Below are positions 24,452 through 35,800 of a stretch of 64,000 bases of DNA, one piece after another. The stretch is from Pseudomonas sp. R5-89-07 (lineage in GTDB: Bacteria > Pseudomonadota > Gammaproteobacteria > Pseudomonadales > Pseudomonadaceae). The translations under genes and the position numbers were made by a program. The stretch lies in the NCBI RefSeq assembly GCF_003851685.1, contig NZ_CP027727.1, forward strand, positions 1,054,001 to 1,118,000. Direction: 5' to 3'. Position 1 is the first letter of the stretch, and every line of letters begins with the position of its first letter. A model generated the notes under the pieces. That model did no database searches, was not told where the DNA came from, and worked only from the letters and a program-made list of their open reading frames with translations.

Positions 24452-25897
24452 TCAGCCTTCGAGCTTGCTTTTGAGCAGTTCGTTGACTTGTTGCGGGTTG
24501 GCTTTACCCTTGGACGCTTTCATCGCCTGGCCGACGAAGAAGCCGAACATCTTGCCGCGCTTGGCTTCGTCAGCCGCGCGATATTGTTCGACCTGCTCGG
24601 CGTTCGCCGCGAGCATTTCATCGAGTACGGCGGAAATGGCGCCGCTGTCGGTGACTTGCTTGAGGCCGCGCTTCTCGATGATCTCATCGGCGCTGCCTTC
24701 ACCGGCGGCCATCGCTTCGAACACCGTCTTGGCGATTTTGCCGGAAATGGTGTTGTCCTTGATGCGCAGCAGCATGCCGCCCAGTTGTTCGGCGCTCACC
24801 GGCGCTTCGTCGATTTCCAGGCCTTGCTTGTTCAACAGGCTGCCCAACTCGACCATGACCCAGTTAGCCGCCAGCTTGGCGTCGCCGGCAATGCTCACGA
24901 CTTTTTCGAAGTAGTTGGCTTGCTCACGGCTGGACGCCAGTACGCTGGCATCGTAGACCGACAGGCCGAACTGCTCCTGGAACCGTTCGCGTTTTTGCTG
25001 CGGCAGTTCCGGCAGGGTGGCGCGGATATCGTTGAGGAACGAATCTTCCAGCACCACCGGCAGCAGGTCCGGGTCGGGGAAGTAACGGTAGTCGTTGGCT
25101 TCCTCCTTGCTGCGCATGGCGCGGGTTTCGTCTTTGTTCGGGTCGTACAGGCGCGTTTGCTGGATCACCTTGCCGCCGTCTTCGATCAGTTCGATCTGGC
25201 GACGCACTTCGCTGTTGATCGCCTTCTCGATGAAGCGGAACGAGTTGACGTTCTTGATCTCGCAGCGGGTGCCGTACTCGGCCTGGCCCTTGGGACGGAT
25301 CGACACGTTGCAGTCGCAACGCAGCGAGCCCTCGGCCATGTTGCCGTCGCAGATGCCCAGGTAGCGCACCAGCGCGTGGATGGTCTTGACGTAGGCCACG
25401 GCTTCCTTGGCGCTGCGCATGTCCGGCTCGGACACGATCTCCAGCAAGGGCGTACCGGCCCGGTTCAGGTCGATACCGGTGGCGCCGGGGAATTCCTCGT
25501 GCAGGCTCTTGCCGGCGTCTTCTTCAAGGTGCGCACGGGTTACGCCGACGCGCTTGATGGTGCCGTCTTCCAGGGGAATGTCCAGGTGGCCCTTGCCGAC
25601 GATCGGCAGTTCCATCTGGCTGATCTGGTAGCCCTTGGGCAGGTCCGGGTAGAAGTAGTTCTTGCGCGCGAACACGTTGTGCTGGCCGATCTCGGCGTCG
25701 ATCGCCAGGCCGAACATCACCGCCATGCGCACCGCTTCCTGGTTCAGCACCGGCAGCACGCCGGGCATGCCCAGGTCGACCAGGCTGGCCTGGGTGTTGG
25801 GCTCGGAGCCGAACGTGGTGGCGCTACCGGAGAAAATCTTCGATTGGGTGGCGAGCTGGGTATGAATCTCCAGCCCGATCACAACTTCCCATTGCAT
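24452..25897 (-). CDS. gatB: Asp-tRNA(Asn)/Glu-tRNA(Gln) amidotransferase subunit B
   Basis: A 481-aa tRNA-binding subunit of GatCAB, which amidates misacylated Asp-tRNA(Asn) (and Glu-tRNA(Gln)). Typical stretches are [12 protein letters not shown] (4-15), [43 protein letters not shown] and [10 protein letters not shown], then the C-terminal helical and YqeY-like domains (from about residue 300). It is the last gene of gatC-gatA-gatB, 10 bases from gatA. Confidence 0.97.
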   Translation of the reverse strand: MQWEVVIGLEIHTQLATQSKIFSGSATTFGSEPNTQASLVDLGMPGVLPVLNQEAVRMAVMFGLAIDAEIGQHNVFARKNYFYPDLPKGYQISQMELPIVGKGHLDIPLEDGTIKRVGVTRAHLEEDAGKSLHEEFPGATGIDLNRAGTPLLEIVSEPDMRSAKEAVAYVKTIHALVRYLGICDGNMAEGSLRCDCNVSIRPKGQAEYGTRCEIKNVNSFRFIEKAINSEVRRQIELIEDGGKVIQQTRLYDPNKDETRAMRSKEEANDYRYFPDPDLLPVVLEDSFLNDIRATLPELPQQKRERFQEQFGLSVYDASVLASSREQANYFEKVVSIAGDAKLAANWVMVELGSLLNKQGLEIDEAPVSAEQLGGMLLRIKDNTISGKIAKTVFEAMAAGEGSADEIIEKRGLKQVTDSGAISAVLDEMLAANAEQVEQYRAADEAKRGKMFGFFVGQAMKASKGKANPQQVNELLKSKLEG

Positions 25898-25907
25898 AGT
25901 GTTCTCC

Positions 25908-27359
25908 TCAGAAGCCGGTAGGGGTGCGAGTGTGCCAGTCGGTGTTCAACTGGTACTGGTGCGCCACATTGAGCAGGCGGCCTTCCTGGAAATACGGGGC
26001 GAGCAATTGCACGCCGACCGGCAGGCCATCGACGAAACCGGCGGGCATGGACATGCCCGGCAAGCCCGCGAGGTTGGCGGTGATGGTGTAGAGGTCTTCC
26101 AGGTACTCGGCGATCGGATCGCCGGTCTTGGCGCCGATCTTCCAGGCCGGGTTCGGCGTGGTCGGGCCGAGGATCACGTCGACTTCTTCGAAGGCCGCCA
26201 TGAAGTCGTTCTTGATCAGGCGACGGATCTTCTGCGCCTTGAGGTAGTACGCGTCGTAGTAGCCAGCCGACAGGGCATAGGCACCGACCATGATCCGGCG
26301 CTGTACTTCGGCGCCGAAGCCTTCGCCACGGGAGCGCTTGTACAGGTCGGTGAGGTCTTTGGGGTTTTCGCAACGATAGCCGAAGCGCACACCGTCGAAC
26401 CGCGACAGGTTGGAGGAGGCTTCGGCCGGGGCGATCACGTAATAGGCAGGGATCGCGTGCTGGTTGTTCGGCAGGCTGATTTCCTTGATCACCGCGCCGA
26501 GCTTCTCCAGCTCTTTGATGCTGTTGTGCACCAAGTCGGCGATACGTGGGTCGAGACCGGCGCTGAAGTATTCCTTGGGCACGCCGATGCGCAGGCCCTT
26601 GAGCGACGTATTCAGGCTGGCGCTGTAGTCTGGCACCGGCTCATCGATGCTGGTGGAATCCTGTTTATCGAAGCCGGCCATACCTTGTAACAATATTGCG
26701 CAGTCTTCAGCCGTGCGCGCCAGCGGGCCGCCCTGATCGAGACTCGAGGCGTAGGCGATCATGCCCCAGCGGGAAACGCGACCGTAGGTCGGTTTCAAAC
26801 CGGTGAGGTTGGTGAACGCGGCCGGTTGGCGAATGGAGCCGCCGGTGTCGGTGGCCGTGGCGGCCGGAAGGAAGCGCGCGGCAACGGCAGCGGCCGAACC
26901 ACCGGACGAACCGCCGGGTACATGCTCCAGGTTCCACGGGTTTTTCACCGCGCCGTAGTAGCTCGACTCGTTGGCCGAACCCATGGCGAATTCGTCCATG
27001 TTGGTCTTGCCCAGGGTCACGGCGCCGGCGGCGGCCAGCTTGGAGACCACGCTGGCGTCGTAGGGCGCCTTGAAGTTGTCGAGCATCTTCGAGCCGCAGC
27101 TGGTGCGAATGCCCTGGGTGCAGAACAGGTCCTTGTGGGCAATCGGGGCGCCCAGCAGCGCGCCGTTCTCACCGTTGGCACGACGTACGTCGGCGGCCTT
27201 GGCCTGGCTCAGGGCCAGCTCCTGGGTGAGGCTGATGAAGCTGTTGACCTTGGGGTCCAGCTCGGCGATACGCGCCAGCAGGGTCGTGGTCAGCTCTTCG
27301 GAAGAAAACGTTTTGTCGGCGAGACCGCGGGCGATCTCGGCCAGAGTCATGTGATGCAT
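25908..27359 (-). CDS. gatA: Asp-tRNA(Asn)/Glu-tRNA(Gln) amidotransferase subunit A
   Basis: A 483-aa amidase-signature glutaminase subunit that makes ammonia for GatB. The Ser-cisSer-Lys triad is Lys76 (APIAHKDLF), Ser151 ([11 protein letters not shown]) and Ser175 (ATDTGGSIR). The start [16 protein letters not shown] fits the family; the ribosome site is weak, and translation may be coupled to gatC, 16 bases upstream. Confidence 0.97.
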   Translation of the reverse strand: MHHMTLAEIARGLADKTFSSEELTTTLLARIAELDPKVNSFISLTQELALSQAKAADVRRANGENGALLGAPIAHKDLFCTQGIRTSCGSKMLDNFKAPYDASVVSKLAAAGAVTLGKTNMDEFAMGSANESSYYGAVKNPWNLEHVPGGSSGGSAAAVAARFLPAATATDTGGSIRQPAAFTNLTGLKPTYGRVSRWGMIAYASSLDQGGPLARTAEDCAILLQGMAGFDKQDSTSIDEPVPDYSASLNTSLKGLRIGVPKEYFSAGLDPRIADLVHNSIKELEKLGAVIKEISLPNNQHAIPAYYVIAPAEASSNLSRFDGVRFGYRCENPKDLTDLYKRSRGEGFGAEVQRRIMVGAYALSAGYYDAYYLKAQKIRRLIKNDFMAAFEEVDVILGPTTPNPAWKIGAKTGDPIAEYLEDLYTITANLAGLPGMSMPAGFVDGLPVGVQLLAPYFQEGRLLNVAHQYQLNTDWHTRTPTGF

Positions 27360-27375
27360 GAAAGGCTCTTTCCCT

Positions 27376-27663
27376 TTAGTCGATGACTTTCGGAACCAGG
27401 TACAGGCCGTTTTCGACCGCTGGCGCGATGGACTGGTAGGCCTCGCGGTGATTGCGCTCGGTCACGACGTCGGCGCGCAGGCGCTGACTGGCTTCCAGCG
27501 GGTGAGCCAGGGGCTCGATGCCGTCGGTGTCGACGGCCTGCATTTGGTCAACCAGCCCGAGAATGCTGTTCAGGGCTGCGGTGGTCTGTGGAAGATCGGC
27601 GTCATTGAGGCCAAGCGAGGCCAGATGCGCGATTTTTTCCACGTCGGAGCGTTCAAGCGCCAT
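27376..27663 (-). CDS. gatC: Asp-tRNA(Asn)/Glu-tRNA(Gln) amidotransferase subunit C
   Basis: A 95-aa small subunit that wraps around GatA and GatB and stabilises the complex. It starts [19 protein letters not shown] and has the family segment [22 protein letters not shown] (about 49-70). It is the first gene of gatCAB and is divergent from mreB across 210 bases. Confidence 0.95.
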   Translation of the reverse strand: MALERSDVEKIAHLASLGLNDADLPQTTAALNSILGLVDQMQAVDTDGIEPLAHPLEASQRLRADVVTERNHREAYQSIAPAVENGLYLVPKVID

Positions 27664-27800
27664 GGGATTCTCCAGTGGAAAACAGAACGGAGGGCTTCCG
27701 TGTGTTAGATTGTCGGAACACTACCGCATTTCTACGGTCATAAGGCCGCGATTGTGGGGGTTGGTGCACAGAAAGTCGGCCAATTTAGCACATTGGCGCC

Positions 27801-27829
27801 TTGCCCAAAATCCCTGTCGTTGTTAGAGT
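27801..27829 (+). promoter_or_regulatory. Candidate promoter of mreBCD
   Basis: TTGCCC (27801-27806), 17-base spacer, TAGAGT (27824-27829), placing the start about 40 bases before the mreB ATG. Confidence 0.5.
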
Positions 27830-27861
27830 TTGCCGCACTTTTTTACCCACGCGTTGCCTAG

Positions 27862-28911
<1,050 letters not shown>

Positions 28912-28940
28912 GATCGCCTGGACGGTTCATGCTGGGTCGG

Positions 28941-28966
28941 CAGGCAGCACTTTGCAGTGCTGCCTG
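28941..28966 (+). terminator. Perfect hairpin between mreB and mreC
   Basis: CAGGCAGCACT-TTGC-AGTGCTGCCTG is an 11-bp perfect stem with a four-base loop, 30 bases after the mreB stop. No T-run follows, so it is more likely an mRNA 3'-end stabiliser or partial terminator that raises MreB over MreC/MreD. Confidence 0.55.
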
Positions 28967-29050
28967 TTGACGTTTATCTTCTTCAATCTGCATCCAGGCC
29001 GGTTTGATGCCGTATGAATAAAGAGAACATTTGCCTGGGAGGAGCGGCCT

Positions 29051-30154
29051 ATTAAACCGCTCTTCGCCAAAGGCCCCTCATTGGGCGTGCGCTTGTTGGT
29101 GCTGACCGTGCTTTCGGTCGCGCTGATGGTGGTCGATGCCCGCTTTGCGCTGCTCAAGCCTGTGCGTAGCCAGATGTCGCTGGTGTTGATGCAGACTTAC
29201 TGGATCACTGACCTGCCGCAACGTCTCTACCAGGGCGTGGCCAGCCAATTCGGCAGCCGCACCGAACTGGTGGCCGAGAACGAAAAACTCAAGACCGAAA
29301 ACCTGCTGCTGCAGGGCCGCATGCAAAAACTCGCGGCCCTCACCGAGCAGAACGTTCGGCTGCGCGAGTTGCTCAACTCTTCGGCGTTGGTCAACGAAAA
29401 GGTCGAAGTGGCCGAATTGATCGGCATGGACCCCAACCCCTTCACCCATCGCATCATCATCAACAAGGGTGAGCGCGACGGTGTGGTGCTCGGTCAGCCG
29501 GTGCTCGATGCTCGCGGCCTGATGGGCCAGGTGGTTGAGTTGATGCCCTATACCTCGCGCGTCTTGCTCTTGACCGACACCACCCACAGCATTCCGGTGC
29601 AGGTCAATCGCAACGGCTTGCGCGCGATTGCCAGCGGCACCGGTAACCCGGAACGCCTGGAGTTGCGGCACGTGGCCGACACCGCCGACATCAAGGAAGG
29701 TGACCTGCTGGTCAGCTCCGGCCTGGGGCAGCGTTTCCCGGCGGGTTACCCGGTGGCGACGGTCAAGGAGGTCATCCACGATTCCGGCCAGCCGTTTGCC
29801 ATTGTGCGTGCCGTGCCGACTGCCGCGTTGAACCGTAGCCGCTATCTGCTGCTGGTGTTCAGCGACAACCGCACGCCGGAAGAGCGCGCCAATGACGCCG
29901 CGCAGGCCCAGGAAGCGGAAGACAAGCAGAACGGCACCACGCCTGTGATTCCTGCCACCGTGCCGAAACCGGCTTTTGTTGGGCCACCCGCACCTGCGGC
30001 CATGCCGGCTGCACCGGCAACCGCAGCGCCAGTCGCTACACCGGCCAAGCCGGCGGCACACAGCGCACGCCCGGCGAAACCTGCTGCGACCACCGCGCCT
30101 GCGGCCAGGCCCGCGGCAACCGCCCCGGCCACCACGCGGCAGAGGGAGGAATAA
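29051..30154 (+). CDS. mreC: Rod shape-determining protein MreC, probable ATT start
   Basis: A 367-aa periplasmic scaffold of the elongation complex. A membrane segment lies near residues 12-30 (VRLLVLTVLSVALMVVDARF), a coiled coil near 75-115 (LVAENEKLKTENLLLQGRM) and the beta-domain after it (ELIGMDPNPFTHRIIINKGERDGV). The tail after about 300 is Ala/Pro-rich. No ATG, GTG or TTG lies in frame between the upstream stop (29015) and TTG 29081, yet GGGAGGAG sits six bases before ATT 29051, and the codons from there (KPLFAKGPSLGV after the start) form a typical short cytoplasmic tail. I therefore choose ATT; TTG 29081 is the fallback. Confidence 0.9.
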   Translation: MKPLFAKGPSLGVRLLVLTVLSVALMVVDARFALLKPVRSQMSLVLMQTYWITDLPQRLYQGVASQFGSRTELVAENEKLKTENLLLQGRMQKLAALTEQNVRLRELLNSSALVNEKVEVAELIGMDPNPFTHRIIINKGERDGVVLGQPVLDARGLMGQVVELMPYTSRVLLLTDTTHSIPVQVNRNGLRAIASGTGNPERLELRHVADTADIKEGDLLVSSGLGQRFPAGYPVATVKEVIHDSGQPFAIVRAVPTAALNRSRYLLLVFSDNRTPEERANDAAQAQEAEDKQNGTTPVIPATVPKPAFVGPPAPAAMPAAPATAAPVATPAKPAAHSARPAKPAATTAPAARPAATAPATTRQREE

Positions 30155-30642
30155 TGGCCAGTACTCATTCGCGCAATGGCTGGATTGTCTGGCTGACCTT
30201 TGCCATCGGTTTGCTGCTCAGCGTTTCGCCGTTGCCACAATTCATGGAAATCCTGCGCCCGCTCTGGCTGGCCTTGCTGTTGGCGTTCTGGTCGTTGAAC
30301 CTGCCGCACAAGGTGGGCATGGTCACGGCCATGTGCCTGGGCTTGGCCGAGGATGTGCTGTATGGCACCTTGCTGGGCCAGAACGCGCTGATCCTGACCC
30401 TGATTACCTTCCTGGTGCTGTCGTTGCAGCAGCGCTTGCGCATGTTCCCGATGTGGCAGCAGTGCTTGGTGATTTTGGTGATCTTCGGCCTGGCGCAGTT
30501 GGTTCAGCTCTGGCTCAGCGCCTTGACCGGCAATCGCCAACCCACCCTGGCGCTGGTGTTGCCGGCGCTGGTCAGCGCCTTGCTGTGGCCCTGGATCAGT
30601 TTCGGCCTGCGTGGGTTACGTCGTCGCTATAAAATCAATTGA
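30154..30642 (+). CDS. mreD: Rod shape-determining protein MreD
   Basis: A 162-aa integral membrane protein with about five helices ([27 protein letters not shown] and following), the third partner of MreBC in cell elongation. Its ATG overlaps the mreC stop (TAATG), with GGAGGA just upstream, so the two are translationally coupled. Confidence 0.94.
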   Translation: MASTHSRNGWIVWLTFAIGLLLSVSPLPQFMEILRPLWLALLLAFWSLNLPHKVGMVTAMCLGLAEDVLYGTLLGQNALILTLITFLVLSLQQRLRMFPMWQQCLVILVIFGLAQLVQLWLSALTGNRQPTLALVLPALVSALLWPWISFGLRGLRRRYKIN

Positions 30643-30692
30643 TGGATCGCGAGGCTCTGCCTGGTCATCGAACCCTACAGGGAGAGTCTGCA

Positions 30693-31289
30693 ATGAATGT
30701 GCTTTATCTGGCCTCGGGCTCACCGCGGCGACGCGAGTTGCTGACCCAGATCGGCGTGCCTTTCACCGTGGTCAGCGCCGCTATCGATGAAACGCCTCTT
30801 ACTGACGAACCCCCCGTTGCCTATGTCGAGCGCCTGGCTCGAAGCAAGGCGGCGGCGGGTTTGGCTGCGCTCCAACAAGCCGCTGGCGTCTGCGTATTGG
30901 GTGCCGATACCGCCGTGATCGTGGATGGCAAGATTCTTGGCAAACCGGTGGACCAGGCCGATGCCTTGGCGATGTTGATGGCCTTGGCAGGGCGTGAGCA
31001 TGAAGTCCTCACGGCCATCGCCCTTACCGACGGCCAGCGCTGTGAAACCCGATGTGTGAGCAGTCGCGTGGGGTTTCGTGAGATTTCTGTCCAGGAGGCT
31101 ACGACTTACTGGCACAGTGGCGAACCCCAGGACAAAGCCGGCGGCTATGCTATCCAGGGGCTGGGCTCGGTGTTCGTGAGCGGACTCAATGGCAGCTATT
31201 CCGCCGTGGTCGGCCTGCCGGTGTGCGAAACCGCGCAACTGCTGGGCCAATTCGGCATACCCTGTTGGCAAAACCTTACCGCGCGCTGA
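30693..31289 (+). CDS. Maf-like nucleoside triphosphate pyrophosphatase (YhdE type)
   Basis: A 198-aa house-cleaning pyrophosphatase. The phosphate-binding [15 protein letters not shown] (6-20), [18 protein letters not shown] and [16 protein letters not shown] are the Maf signatures; the YhdE subgroup hydrolyses dTTP, UTP and modified forms. ATG 30693 is preceded by AGGGAGAG. The gene lies between mreD and rng, the arrangement known from E. coli (mreBCD-yhdE-rng). Confidence 0.93.
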   Translation: MNVLYLASGSPRRRELLTQIGVPFTVVSAAIDETPLTDEPPVAYVERLARSKAAAGLAALQQAAGVCVLGADTAVIVDGKILGKPVDQADALAMLMALAGREHEVLTAIALTDGQRCETRCVSSRVGFREISVQEATTYWHSGEPQDKAGGYAIQGLGSVFVSGLNGSYSAVVGLPVCETAQLLGQFGIPCWQNLTAR

Positions 31290-31360
31290 ACGCCTTTACT
31301 TGCGCGCCAAGCCATAAGCGATCGGTCACTATTGTGAAAACGCCTGAACGAGACCCAGCC

Positions 31361-32818
31361 ATGAGTGAAGAGATTCTGATCAATATCACGCCGATGGAAT
31401 CGCGCGTGGCGGTGGTAGAGAACGGTGTTCTGCAAGAAGTGCACGTAGAGCGCACCCAGAAGCGCGGGATCGTCGGCAACATCTATAAAGGCAAGGTGGT
31501 GCGCGTATTGCCGGGCATGCAGGCGGCTTTTGTCGATATCGGCCTGGACCGTGCCGCGTTTATCCATGCTTCGGAAATCTCCCTGCGCGAAGGCCCGGCG
31601 GTGGAAAGCATCAGCGCGCTGGTGCACGAAGGGCAGAGCCTGGTGGTGCAAGTCACCAAGGACCCCATCGGTTCCAAAGGCGCACGGCTGACCACTCAGC
31701 TGTCGATCCCTTCGCGCTACCTGGTGTACATGCCGCGTACCGCCCATGTCGGTATTTCCCTCAAGATCGAGGACGAGGCCGAGCGTGAGCGCCTGAAGAA
31801 AGTGGTCAGCGATTGTGTCGCCGCCGAAGGCATCAAGGAAGCCGGCGGTTTTATCCTGCGCACCGCCGCCGAGGGCGCGGGCGCCGATGAAATTCTCATG
31901 GATATCCGCTACCTGCGGCGTCTGTGGGACCAGATCGCGGCGCAGATCCAGACCATTGGCGCGCCAAGCGTGATCTACGAAGACCTTGGCTTGGCGTTGC
32001 GGACTTTACGCGATCTGGTCAGCCCGAAAATCGAGAAAATTCGCATCGATTCGCGGGAAACCTTCCAGCGCACAACCCAGTTTGTTGCCGAACTGATGCC
32101 GGAAATCGCCGACCGTCTGGAGCACTATCCGGGCGAACGGCCAATATTCGACCTGTATGGCGTCGAAGACGAAATCCAGAAAGCCCTGGAACGCAAGGTC
32201 CCGCTCAAATCCGGTGGCTATCTGGTGGTTGACCCGGCGGAAGCCATGACCACCATCGACGTCAACACCGGCGCATTCGTGGGGCACCGCAATCTTGAAG
32301 AAACCATCTTCAAGACCAACCTGGAAGCCGCCACTGCGATAGCGCGCCAACTGCGCCTGCGCAACCTGGGCGGCATCATCATCATCGACTTCATCGACAT
32401 GGAAGACGGCGAGCACCAGCGCCAGGTGCTGCGCACCCTCGAAAAGCAGCTGGAGCGCGACCACGCCAAGACCAACATCATCGGCATCACCGAACTGGGC
32501 CTGGTGCAGATGACCCGCAAGCGCACCCGCGAAAGCCTTGAACAAGTGCTGTGCGAACCCTGCAGCAGCTGCCAGGGGCGCGGTAAATTGAAGACCCCGG
32601 AAACGGTTTGCTACGAGATTTTCCGCGAAATTCTACGAGAGGCACGCGCCTATCAGGCTGAAGGTTATAGAGTGCTCGCCAACCAGAAAGTGGTCGATCG
32701 CCTGCTGGACGAAGAGTCGGGCAACGTCGCTGAACTGGAGGGGTTTATCGGCCGCACCATTCGTTTTCAGGTCGAAACCATGTATTCCCAGGAACAATAC
32801 GACGTGGTGCTGCTCTGA
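31361..32818 (+). CDS. rng: Ribonuclease G
   Basis: A 485-aa endoribonuclease of the RNase E/G family that matures the 5' end of 16S rRNA and decays some mRNAs. The start MSEEILINITPMESRVAVVENG is typical. An S1 domain covers about 35-125 (GNIYKGKVVRVLPGMQAAFVDIGLDRAAFIH). The catalytic aspartates are in VVDPAEAMTTIDVNTG and IIIIDFIDMED, and the Zn-link is CEPCSSCQGRG. ATG 31361 is chosen over a longer open frame for its match to the family start. Confidence 0.97.
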   Translation: MSEEILINITPMESRVAVVENGVLQEVHVERTQKRGIVGNIYKGKVVRVLPGMQAAFVDIGLDRAAFIHASEISLREGPAVESISALVHEGQSLVVQVTKDPIGSKGARLTTQLSIPSRYLVYMPRTAHVGISLKIEDEAERERLKKVVSDCVAAEGIKEAGGFILRTAAEGAGADEILMDIRYLRRLWDQIAAQIQTIGAPSVIYEDLGLALRTLRDLVSPKIEKIRIDSRETFQRTTQFVAELMPEIADRLEHYPGERPIFDLYGVEDEIQKALERKVPLKSGGYLVVDPAEAMTTIDVNTGAFVGHRNLEETIFKTNLEAATAIARQLRLRNLGGIIIIDFIDMEDGEHQRQVLRTLEKQLERDHAKTNIIGITELGLVQMTRKRTRESLEQVLCEPCSSCQGRGKLKTPETVCYEIFREILREARAYQAEGYRVLANQKVVDRLLDEESGNVAELEGFIGRTIRFQVETMYSQEQYDVVLL

Positions 32819-32894
32819 TCCCCATTCGTTTTTCCTTTCCGAGACCGACAGGCATTGACCCGTGGTCCGATTACCGCTTTGAGGGTCGCCTGAC

Positions 32895-35800
32895 ATGGAG
32901 CGTCTGATACGCTTTTTTGCCGCTTTGACCCGTTGGGGGCTGGGCCTTTGCGCGTTGCTGCTGGTATTGGCGGCGGTGTACGTGAGCCTGGGGCGTGAGT
33001 TGATCCCGCTGGTGGCCGAATACCGTGCTGAAGTCGAAACCAAAGCCCAGGCTGCGGTGCAGATGCCCGTGCATATCGGTAGCCTCGAAGGCCGCTGGAG
33101 CGGCTTTGCGCCAATAGTGCTGGCCCATGACGTGATGGTCGGCGAGGGCAACAGTGCCTTGCGCCTGGATCAGGTCGAAGTGGTGCCCGACCTTTGGGCG
33201 AGCCTGATGGCGCGTGAAGTACGCATCGCCCATCTGCAGGTCAGCGGCTTGCAGTTGAGCGTCAAGGAAGATAAGGACGGCCACTGGGCGCTGCAAGGCT
33301 TGCCGGTGCAGGACGACCAGCCCCTGGACCCGCAACAGCTGCTCACCCGCATGCAGATGGTCAAGCGCGTGTCGGTGCTAGACAGCCAGCTGACCCTGCA
33401 ACCGTTCGACCGGGCGCCGGTGACCGTGACGTATGTAGGCCTGAGCCTGCACACCGGTATGAGCAGGCAGCGCCTGGATGCGCGCCTGACCTTGCCCGAC
33501 GGCCAACCGCTCGCCTTGAGCCTGCGTAGCCGCATCCGCGCCAGCCAATGGAAAGACGCTGAGGTCGAGGCCTACCTGAGCCTTCCCCAAAGCGACTGGG
33601 CCAAGTGGATTCCCTCCACGTTGACCCAGCAATGGAAGCTCACCCAGCTCAAGGCCGGCGGTGAGTTCTGGCTCAGTTGGGCCAACGGCACCGTGCAAAG
33701 CGCGGTGGTGCGCCTCAATTCGCCGCAGGTAAAAGGCAGTTACGCCGAGCGCAAGCCGGTGCATATCGAAAACCTGGCCCTGACCGCTTATGTGCAACGC
33801 AGCGACGGTGGCCTCAAGGTGCTGTTCGATTCGCTGGCGATGAACATCGGGGACACCCGTTGGCAATCGCGCCTGCAACTGCAACAGAGCCTGGCGAACG
33901 ATAAAGATCAGGAAGTGTGGAAGCTGCAGGCCGACCGGCTCGACCTTACCCCCATCACGCCCTTGCTCAATGCCCTGGCACCGTTGCCGGAAGGCTTCGC
34001 CAAGGCTGTCGAGCAGTTGAAAGCCACCGGCCTGTTGCGCAACGTGCTGGTGGATTTCCGACCCCAGGACACCACCGATCAAAAAGTCAGTTTTGCCGCC
34101 AACCTTGAGCGTGTCGGTTTTGATGCGTACTTCGGCGCGCCGGCTGCACGTAACGTGTCCGGCAGCATCAGTGGCGACCTGGGCCATGGCGAGTTGCGCA
34201 TGGACAGCAAGGACTTTTCCCTGCATCTGTTCCCGATCTTCGCCAAGCCATGGCAGTACATCCAGGCCAACGCGCGCCTGACCTGGAAGCTGGACAAGCA
34301 GGGCTTCACCCTGATCGCGCCGTATATCAAGGTGCTAGGGGAGGAAGGCAACGTTGCGGCGGACTTCCTGATTCGCCTGCATTTCGACCATAGCCAGGAG
34401 GACTACATGGACCTGCGGGTCGGCATGGTCAATGGCGATGGTCGTTTCACCCCCAAGTACTTACCGGCGGTGTTGAGCCCGGCGCTCGATGAGTGGTTGC
34501 GCACGGCGATCCTCAAAGGCGCGGTCGACGAAGGCTTTTTCCAGTACCAGGGCTCCCTGAGCCACAACGCGCCGCCGGCCTCGCGCAATATCAGCCTGTT
34601 CTTCAAGGTGCATGATGCCGAGCTGGCCTTCCAGCCGGGTTGGCCGCACGTGAGCAAGGTCAACGGTGAGGTGTTCGTCGAGGAGAGCGGCGTGCGCATC
34701 CTGGCCAGCAAGGGTCAATTGCTTGATACCCAGGTCAAGGACGTCTACGTCAACATCCCCCACGCGCCAACCGGCAAGGACAGCCACCTGCTGCTCACCG
34801 GTGGGTTTTCCGGTGGGTTGGGCGATGGTTTGAAAATCCTACAGGAAGCGCCTATCGGCACCGCATCCACCTTCGCGGGCTGGAAGGGCGAGGGCGACCT
34901 GCAGGGCAGCCTGGATCTGGATGTGCCGTTGGCCAAGGGCACAGAGCCCAAGATCGTGGTCGACTTCAAGACCGACAAAGCGCGCCTGCAACTGGCGGAG
35001 CCCACCCTGGACCTGACTCAGCTCAAGGGTGACTTCCGGTTCGACAGTGCCAAAGGCTTGAGCGGCCAGAATATTTCGGCCCAGGCGTTCGACCGTCCGA
35101 TCAACGCGCAAATTTTTGCCGAGGGCAAGCCCGGTAATATCAGCACCCGCGTGACCGCCAAGGGGCAGGTGACGGTCAAGCGGCTCACGGACTGGTTGAA
35201 AATCAGCCAGCCGCTGCCCCTGTCCGGCGATATCCCGTACCAGCTGCAAGTGATTCTGGACGGCGCGGACAGTCAGCTGATGGTCAGCTCCAATCTCAAG
35301 GGCGTCGCGGTGGATCTGCCGGCGCCGTTCGGCATGCCGGCGAGCCAGGGGCGTGACAGCACGTTCCGCATGACCTTGCAGGGCGCTGAGCGTCGTTACT
35401 GGTTCGATTACGGCGAGTTGGCGAATTTTACGTTTGCGGCGCCGCCGGATAACTTCAACGATGGCCGCGGCGAACTGTTCCTCGGTGATGGCGATGCGGT
35501 GTTGCCTGGCGCGAAGGGCCTGCGCATTCGCGGGGTGCTCTCCGAGCTGGACATCGACCCGTGGAAAAAACTCGCGAACCGTTACGCCGGAAATGATCCG
35601 GGCGGCAGTGCCAAGCAGCTGCTCAGCGGCGCCGATTTCAAGGTAGGCAAGCTGACCGGTTTTGGTACGCAGTTCGACCAGGTCAAACTGCAACTGGATC
35701 GCAAGCCTGTGGCCTGGGGCCTGCAGTTCGACAGCCAGCAAGCCAAGGGCACGGTGAATCTGCCCGACGCCAAAGGCGCGCCTATCGCCATCAACCTGCA

